A stretch of 12,128 bases of DNA from Monoraphidium neglectum. Taxonomy: Eukaryota; Chlorophyta; Chlorophyceae; Sphaeropleales; Selenastraceae. Below, piece after piece: positions 7,501 through 12,128 of this stretch. Each line of letters begins with the position of its first letter. The first letter of the stretch is position 1. The notes under the pieces are model-generated. The model worked only from the letters and a program-made list of their open reading frames with translations. It was not told where the DNA came from and made no database searches. The DNA is taken from the NCBI RefSeq assembly GCF_000611645.1, contig NW_014012265.1:3326-15453 (forward strand), in the 5' to 3' direction. Position numbers and translations under genes: made by a program.

Positions 7501-10122
7501 ACCGCCGAGCGCGCGGCCGCAGCGGAGCAGGCCGCGCGCCGTGCCAACGAGGACGCCGCCGCATGCCAGCGCCAGGCTGCGGCGCTCGCCTTCACAATAG
7601 AGCAGGAGCGGGAGCAGGCCGCCGCCCGCGAGGGCGCGCTGACCGCAGAGCGCGACGCCGCACGGGCCGAGGTGGCTGAGGAGCAGCGGCAGCGCAAGGC
7701 CCTGGCCCGCAAGGCTGCCGACGAGGCGAGGGCGCTGCAGGCGGCACAGGCCAACCTGCGGCAATGTGAGGATGAGAAGCGCGCAGCGCAGCAGCAGGCG
7801 CAGGCGACGGCCTCGGAGACCGCCCAGCTGCGCGGCCGCGTCGCCGACGCCGAAGCTCACGGCGCGACCATCGCAGCCGAAGGCAAGCACGCGGCGAAGG
7901 ACGCCGCGCGGAAGCTGGCAGCCGCGCACCGCGAGAGCAAGGAGGCGGAGCGTCGCGCAGTGGCAGCAGAGGAGTGCGCTGCCGGCGTCAAGACACAGCT
8001 GGCAGAGGCGCAGCGCGAGGCACAGGCGCAGAGCATGGCGATTGCGGATACGCGGCGTGAGGCGGAGGAGAAGGGCGCGGCGCTGGCGGATGCAAGGCGC
8101 GAAGCGGAGGCGAACAGCGTGGCGCTGGCGGCGGCGCAGCAAGCGGCAGAGCTGAAGGGCGCGGCGCTGGCAGAGGCGCAGCGCGAGTCCGAGGCACGGG
8201 GCGCGGCGCTGGTGGCGGCGCGGGAAGAGGCAGAGGTGAAAGGCGCGGCGCTGGCAGAGGCGCGGCGCGAAGCGGAGGCACAGGGCGTGGCGCTGGCGCA
8301 TGTGCGGCGCGAGGCGGAGGTCGTGCACGAGCAGCTGGTTGCGGGCCAGGAGGAGGCCGCCATGCAGATGCGGCGGTTTGAGGAGGACATGCGGGCACAG
8401 CGCGCGGCGATGGCGGAGGTGCGGAGGGAGGCTGAGGGGCACAGCGCGGCGCTGGCAGACGCACGGCGCGACGCCGAGGCTGTGCGGGAGCAGCTGGCCG
8501 CCAGCCAGCGGGAGGCCGGCGTGCACATGCGGCGGTTTGAAGAGGAGAGGCAGGCGCAGAGCGCGGCGATGGCGGACGCTCAGCGCGAGATGAGCTCGCT
8601 GGGCGCGCGCCTGGCGGCCGCTGAGTCCGAGGCGGCGACGCAGACCGCTGCAGCCGAGGCGGCGGGGCTGCTGGCGGCGGCGGCCGGCGCCAGCCTGGCA
8701 GCGGCTGAGGGGCGGCTGACGGGCTGTCAGGCGGCGCTCGAGGCGGCGGAGAGGGCGGCGGGCGCTGCTCAGGCGGAGGCGGCCGCGGCCGAGGCGCGGG
8801 CGGCGGGGGGTGAGGCCATGCGGCGCGAGAGGGATTCGCTGCGCAAGCAGCTGGCAGAGGCTGAGGCTGAGGCGGCGGCGCACAACGCCGCGGCCGAGCA
8901 CAGCCTGTCAGCGCTGCAGGCGAGGCTGGCCGCTATCCAGGGGCAGCTGGCCGGCTGCGAGGCGGACCGCGAGGCGGCGCGGGAGGAGGCCCGCGCGGCG
9001 CGGGCAGACGTGGCCGCGGCCCAGGCGCGCGCGGACGCGGGCGAGGCGGCGGCGCGGCGCGAGCGCGCGGCGCACGAAGCCACCCAGAGCAAGGTGGCGG
9101 GGATCGTGGCGAAGTTCAGCGCCGCCCTGGGCGCCCTCACAGCCCACACCGAGGGCGTCTGCGCCGCCGTGGCCGGCGCCAAGCGGGGCCAGGGCTCTCG
9201 CAGCGCCGCCCAGAAGGCGGCGCTCGGCGCGGCGCGGCTGGCGGCGGCGGCGGCCGAGGCGCGGGCGGACGCGCAGGCCGCTGCGGCAGAGGAGTGGAGG
9301 CGCAAGGCTTCGACGTTCCAGGACAGCCTTGAGGCGGCCGAGGCGCGCACAGCCGTTATGGACAGGGCCTACGAGACTCTCAAGGACCAGTGCGCAGCGG
9401 CGGCGGCAGGGGCAGCGGCGGCCGAGGCGCGGGCCGCCGCCAGCTCAGCGGAGGTGCAGCGCCAGCGCGCCGAGCGCGACGCTGCGGAGGCCAAGGCGGC
9501 GGAGGCCAAGCAGTCGGCGTTTGCGGCCGTTGCCACTATGGCCGTCATGGGCAGGCGCTTCCGCGCTGCCACTAACAGTGTCGTGGGGGACAGGCGCGCG
9601 CGCAACGCCAGCCACCGGGCGGCGCTCGCGGCGGCGCGCCAGGAGGCGGATCTCGCCAGGGCAGAGGCGAGCGCCGCCAAGGCAGAGGCGGCTGCTGCCA
9701 GGTCAGCGGCGGCGGCGGCGAGCGCGCTGCCGTCGTCCTGGCTGGAGGGGCGCCGGCTGGAGCGCGCCTGCAGTGCGGGCAGCCGCCGGCTGGCCCGCAG
9801 CAGCACCAGCAGCAGCGGCAGCAGCGGTGGCGGCGTGCCGGGGACACCTGCTGCCCTGAACGGCGGCGCGTCGCGCCGTTCCAGCATTTACGAGTGCCGC
9901 AGCGGCGGCGGCAGCAGCATCTGCAGCGGCCCGGGAGGCAGCCTTGGGGCCGGCCCCGCGCCAGCGCTCAGCGCTTTGAGCGGAGGCGACAAGGCCCCGC
10001 AGCGCGCGCCGCAGCAGGCGGCCGCGGGGCCGCACTGGCCGGCCCAGGCCAAAGGCTGCAAAGTGGGCGGCGCGTGCGGAAGGATCGGCTCGGCCATCCG
10101 CCGCTGCTTCGGCGGCCAATGA
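4514..10122 (+). CDS. Divergent USP-family deubiquitinase with UIM and long coiled coil
   Basis: Exons: 4514-4567, 4769-4900, 5202-5407, 5702-6134, 6449-7213, 7480-10122; about 1410 residues. All junctions agree in phase; exon 3 could instead begin at 5193, also in frame. The start MGQKSKGGKG has G at -3 and +4. Residues ~25-62 are a charged helix. The peptidase domain spans ~70-416: Cys box GCRNPGTTYRCWMNS (C84 presumed nucleophile), a block near 161-178 matching the Q-x-D/E box, a Cys-rich segment (201-271), the strand LPPLLWLRLEG, GAHF with H351, WEVADD with D377 four residues after W373, and MVYE. So a full Cys-His-Asp set is present. A UIM (DEDAEFAAALQLSLKEA) covers 498-514, Ala/Glu/Arg coiled coil ~515-1277, and a Ser/Gly/Pro tail ends IRRCFGGQ. 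Cys-box spacing resembles USP53/54 and plant UCH-related proteins. It should remove or read ubiquitin; activity is unproven. The join to exon 6 is the least certain part. Confidence 0.72.
7158..7182 (+). repeat. GGC trinucleotide run encoding polyalanine
   Basis: A (GCG)n-type run directly follows the UIM in exon 5 and encodes consecutive Ala residues that lead into the coiled coil. Such runs are prone to length change. Confidence 0.6.
7987..8322 (+). repeat. Eight tandem 42-bp units encoding 14-residue helical repeats
   Basis: Residues ~700-811 of the deubiquitinase/coiled-coil protein form eight consecutive 14-residue units. The consensus is close to KGAALAEARREAEA, with examples KGAALADARREAEA, KGAALAEAQRESEA, RGAALVAAREEAEV and QGVALAHVRREAEV. 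Fourteen residues are two heptads, so duplication keeps coiled-coil register. The DNA units are also visibly alike (GGCGCGGCGCTGGC at the start of several), which indicates growth by unequal exchange. Confidence 0.85.
8305..8580 (+). repeat. 159-bp in-frame duplication within the coiled coil
   Basis: A 39-residue segment with core EQL-x(8)-EA-x(3)-MRRFEE (~806-844 of the protein) recurs 53 residues later (~859-897). Between the copies is one more 14-residue unit. The DNA copies share long identical blocks such as ATGCGGCGGTTTGA. It overlaps the end of the 14-mer array. Confidence 0.8.
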
Positions 10123-10540
10123 AAGATCCCGGGTGTGCGGCCTGTGCGGCGCACGCGCCGCGCAAGAGTGTTTCTTTGACACAAATCGGATCAGAATGGC
10201 TTTGCATGGTGAACTGCTTCAGGGGTAGACGAGGGTGCCTAGCTCAGGCCACAAACAAGGCCGCAATCCGGCATCGTTCGGTGTTTTGCGCATGATGACC
10301 CGCTGAATGGCGCATGGGGGCAGGCGCCGACGTTGTGTGCCGTCCTTAGACCAAACCCCATGCTGCAGAGTCATTTTGTCTCCCTTTGCAGACCAGCAAC
10401 TGGATTTTTGGAGTCATCACAGCCAGGCCCAGGGTGTTGAGTGCGGGATTTTGGACCCCCCCCCTGCTGCTGCTTTGTTGGACTTGGCCCCACGACTGGG
10501 CAGGACCCTTGACTAGGACACGTTGCAGATCGACAACCAG
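10123..10540. other. Non-coding: 3' UTR of the deubiquitinase gene and start of spacer
   Basis: No supportable gene is visible. A GC-rich hairpin lies at 10143-10164, shortly after the stop codon. I found no TGTAA in this stretch, so the transcript end is not placed. Confidence 0.45.
10143..10164. repeat. GC-rich hairpin after the deubiquitinase stop codon
   Basis: GCGGCG (10146-10151) and CGCCGC (10156-10161) pair around a CACG loop. Three more outer pairs, one of them G-T, extend the stem to 9 bp. It sits about 20 bases past the TGA. A 3'-UTR structure is plausible. Confidence 0.5.
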
Positions 10541-10920
10541 CCCTGGCGTTCATGTGCTGGGCTGCCAACTACTCTCTGGGCCTCCTCCTCAACTTGAGCG
10601 CCTGCACTCTTGTGCGGTGCGCTGACTCCACTCTGGGTCTTCCCTTGAAGTTTGAGCGCTGCACTCTTACGCTGTGCGCTGACTCTGTTCTGGGTCTTCA
10701 CATGAAGTTTGAGTGCCTGCACTCTCGTGCAGTGCTGCTGACTCCATTCTGCGTCCTGCTTTCCGTGATGGGCGCCTGCACTCTTGTGCTCGGCTACGAA
10801 CTTTGTTCTGGGTCTCCTTGGCTGACCAGCCCCTGCGTTCATGTGCTGGGCTGCGAACCTCATTGTCAGTTTCCTTGCATCAGCCTGCCCCTGCATGCAT
10901 ATGCTGGGCTCCTGGATGTG
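10541..10920 (+). repeat. 58-bp minisatellite, about 6.5 imperfect units
   Basis: Units begin near 10541, 10600, 10658, 10715, 10774, 10832 and 10889. Most share CCTGCACTCTTGTG or CCTGCGTTCATGTG at the start, a GCTG-rich middle and TTCTGGGTCTCC. Unit lengths of 57-59 keep one frame open across several units, which creates an illusory ORF of 159 codons with a 19-residue periodicity. Copies have diverged, so the array is not very recent. Confidence 0.85.
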
Positions 10921-11165
10921 CTGATTGCATTTCACGTCTGCAATGTCACGTTGCGGCCACGTGTTATTTTAGTGATGTGTGTTGAGCAGGGACCCACAAC
11001 ACACCCATTGGTAATCAGTAATAATCCATAAAAGAACAACTGGAGGTCCCCCGTGCGGCTGCCTGGCTTGGGGATAAGACACTGTCTGTGACACTGACCC
11101 GACAGGGGTGTGCGGCCACAGTGCAGGCGGGGGCGTAACATCAGCAACCGTCTGTGCCCAGTAGA

Positions 11166-11250
11166 CCCCACGATAACTATGAAACTACCTGCTACTTGAC
11201 AAACTGGACAAAAGACACACAGCCTGTATGCTGCATATGCGATACCTTGC
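11166..11250 (+). repeat. Direct repeat, copy A
   Basis: It begins CCCCACGATAA, continues through ACCTGCTA, TTGGAC/TTGACA-like and CTGGAC blocks, then GCCTGTATGCTGC and GATAC. It matches copy B at 11371-11457, 205 bp downstream, with scattered substitutions and small indels. Confidence 0.75.
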
Positions 11251-11370
11251 CATGTGCTGCTGTGCGCCGCCAGCTGCAGCTGTCCTGCCGCGCCTGCGCT
11301 GTGGCTGTGTGGTTGTCAGCCACCAGTTCGTGACTCTGCACGCACCTGCGCGGGCGCCCCCGGACCTCAA

Positions 11371-11457
11371 CCCCACGACAATAATCATGACACGACCTGC
11401 TATTGGACAATCTGGACGCAAGACTCACCGCCTGTATGCTGCCCATGTGATACATCG
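11371..11457 (+). repeat. Direct repeat, copy B
   Basis: This is the second copy of the ~85-bp repeat, starting CCCCACGACAA. The best-kept blocks are GACCTGCTA and GCCTGTATGCTGC. No inverted ends or target-site duplications were seen, so a transposon origin is unsupported. Confidence 0.75.
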
Positions 11458-11694
11458 TCACTCAGTGACAAAAGGGCTGTCGGGCTGCCGTGAGCCGCCG
11501 CATGGCTATGCTCAAACGTCCGTCAACTCAATCAGATACAATAGCTGATTGACGCATATGTACAGCCCTCCTGACGCTGTTCCGCTCGAGGCACTCGCCT
11601 AGCTGACAACAGCAGTCCTTGTCAGCATAGCCGGCAGATCCTGAGAGCCGAGAGTGCGTCATCCATATCTCAGCACGCACGTGAAAACATCAAC

Positions 11695-12128
11695 ATGGAC
11701 CGTGTCAAGCGGCTCGCGGCCCAACTGCTCCCTGGCAGCATGGCTACCAAGGTGCGGGAGCTGTTCAGGGCCTTCTCTCTCTCCACGCACTTCTTGAATT
11801 GTACGTTGACCAAGCCATCATCAACTTGCGCTTCGCGCTTCCTCGCAGCCAAAGGTTGCCGTGCTCGGCGCCGCAGGCGGCATCGGCCAGCCGCTCGCGC
11901 TGCTGCTCAAGACCAGCAGCATGATCGGCGAGCTGAGCCTGTACGACGTCGCCAACACCGCCGGCGTCGCAGCTGACCTCTCGCACATGAGCACGCCCGT
12001 CAAAGTGCGCGGCTTCACGGGGCAGCAGCAGCTCGGCGAGGCGCTGCAGGGCTGCCACCTCGTAGTCATCCCCGCGGGTGAGCACGCTCGCCCCATTCAC
12101 GCCCCCCTTCTTGACCATCGCCTCCCCC
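11695..12128 (+). CDS. MDH: NAD-dependent malate dehydrogenase, probably peroxisomal (3' partial)
   Basis: It interconverts malate and oxaloacetate with NAD(H). Exon 1 is 11695-11751 (19 codons), intron 1 is 11752-11848 and exon 2 is 11849-12077; a GTGAGC donor follows, so 12078-12128 is intron 2. Exon 2 starts [20 protein letters not shown], the GxxGxxG Rossmann loop of MDH (G26-A-A-G-G-I-G32). It continues with [18 protein letters not shown], where D52 should hold the NAD ribose, and ends VVIPAG just before the active-site loop region. Exon 1 reads RVKRLAAQL at residues 3-11, which fits the PTS2 consensus for import into peroxisomes/glyoxysomes and is where plant and algal peroxisomal MDH carry theirs. 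The start is the ATG with A at -3 and G at +4. A later ATG at 11740 would lose the signal. The rest of the enzyme lies beyond the window. Confidence 0.95.
11752..11848 (+). other. MDH intron 1 between targeting signal and enzyme
   Basis: The 97-base intron has donor GTGCGG and acceptor CTCGCAG. It is phase 0 and falls between the PTS2 leader codons and the first beta strand of the Rossmann fold. Confidence 0.85.

Larger units (their letters stand above)
10921..11694. other. Spacer and probable promoter/5' leader of the malate dehydrogenase gene
   Basis: No supportable gene lies here. The stretch contains a pair of dispersed direct repeats (11166-11250 and 11371-11457). From about 11500 to 11694 it should contain the MDH promoter and leader. 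I see no clear TATA box. An ACGT core at 11679-11682 (in GCACGTGA) is G-box-like but common by chance. Confidence 0.45.

Noticed and set aside
7473..7679. Separate start (ATG at 7473) for a gene in the coiled-coil region
   Set aside because: That ATG is in a different frame from the coiled coil and stops at 7679. The coil frame has a TGA just before 7480 and no early ATG, which fits an acceptor at 7479 instead.
7399..8901. 500-codon minus-strand open frame
   Set aside because: It is the reverse complement of the Ala/Glu/Arg-rich coiled-coil exon. GCN, GAG and CGC codons give few stops on the other strand. The peptide is Arg/Leu-rich with no family resemblance.
10552..11031. 159-codon + strand open frame
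   Set aside because: It runs through the 58-bp minisatellite, whose units near 57 bp keep the frame open. The 19-residue periodicity is a by-product, and there is no domain or good start.
11166..11457. Transposon with terminal repeats
   Set aside because: The two copies are direct, not inverted. They enclose no ORF of a transposase type, and no target-site duplication is seen.

Overview
This window looks like nuclear DNA from a GC-rich eukaryote, most likely a green alga (Chlorophyta). The coding regions are broken by GT-AG introns whose donors are mostly GTGAG, GTGCG or GTGGG. Proteins are rich in Ala, Gly and Arg, and introns and spacers carry CA/GT tracts. The protein families are plant or algal in flavour. 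There are no bacterial operons, tRNAs, rRNAs or CRISPR arrays. All three recognisable genes lie on the + strand.

Layout. (1) 59-1905: the 3' part, four exons, of a CAP10/GT90 family glycosyltransferase that begins before the window. (2) 1906-4513: a non-coding stretch. It holds the probable 3' UTR of the GT90 gene, with a TGTAA signal at 3028, then a spacer with a GT microsatellite and two cryptic open segments of doubtful status, then the leader of the next gene. (3) 4514-10122: a six-exon gene for a predicted protein of about 1410 residues. It joins a divergent USP-type deubiquitinase domain, a ubiquitin-interacting motif, about 750 residues of alanine-rich coiled coil and a Ser/Gly-rich tail. 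(4) 10123-11694: a spacer with a 58-bp minisatellite and a pair of direct repeats of about 85 bp. (5) 11695 to the window end: the first two exons of an NAD-malate dehydrogenase whose N-terminus carries a PTS2 peroxisomal signal, RVKRLAAQL.

The three genes have no evident shared pathway: secretory glycosylation, ubiquitin signalling and peroxisomal redox/carbon metabolism. Nothing suggests co-regulation. The most unusual object is the deubiquitinase/UIM/coiled-coil protein. Its Cys box has the wider spacing I associate with USP53/54 and plant UCH-related proteins. Its coiled coil grew by tandem duplication of 14-residue units and a larger 53-residue unit. Exon boundaries were placed by eye from splice motifs, reading-phase agreement and protein-family continuity. 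No transcript evidence was available.
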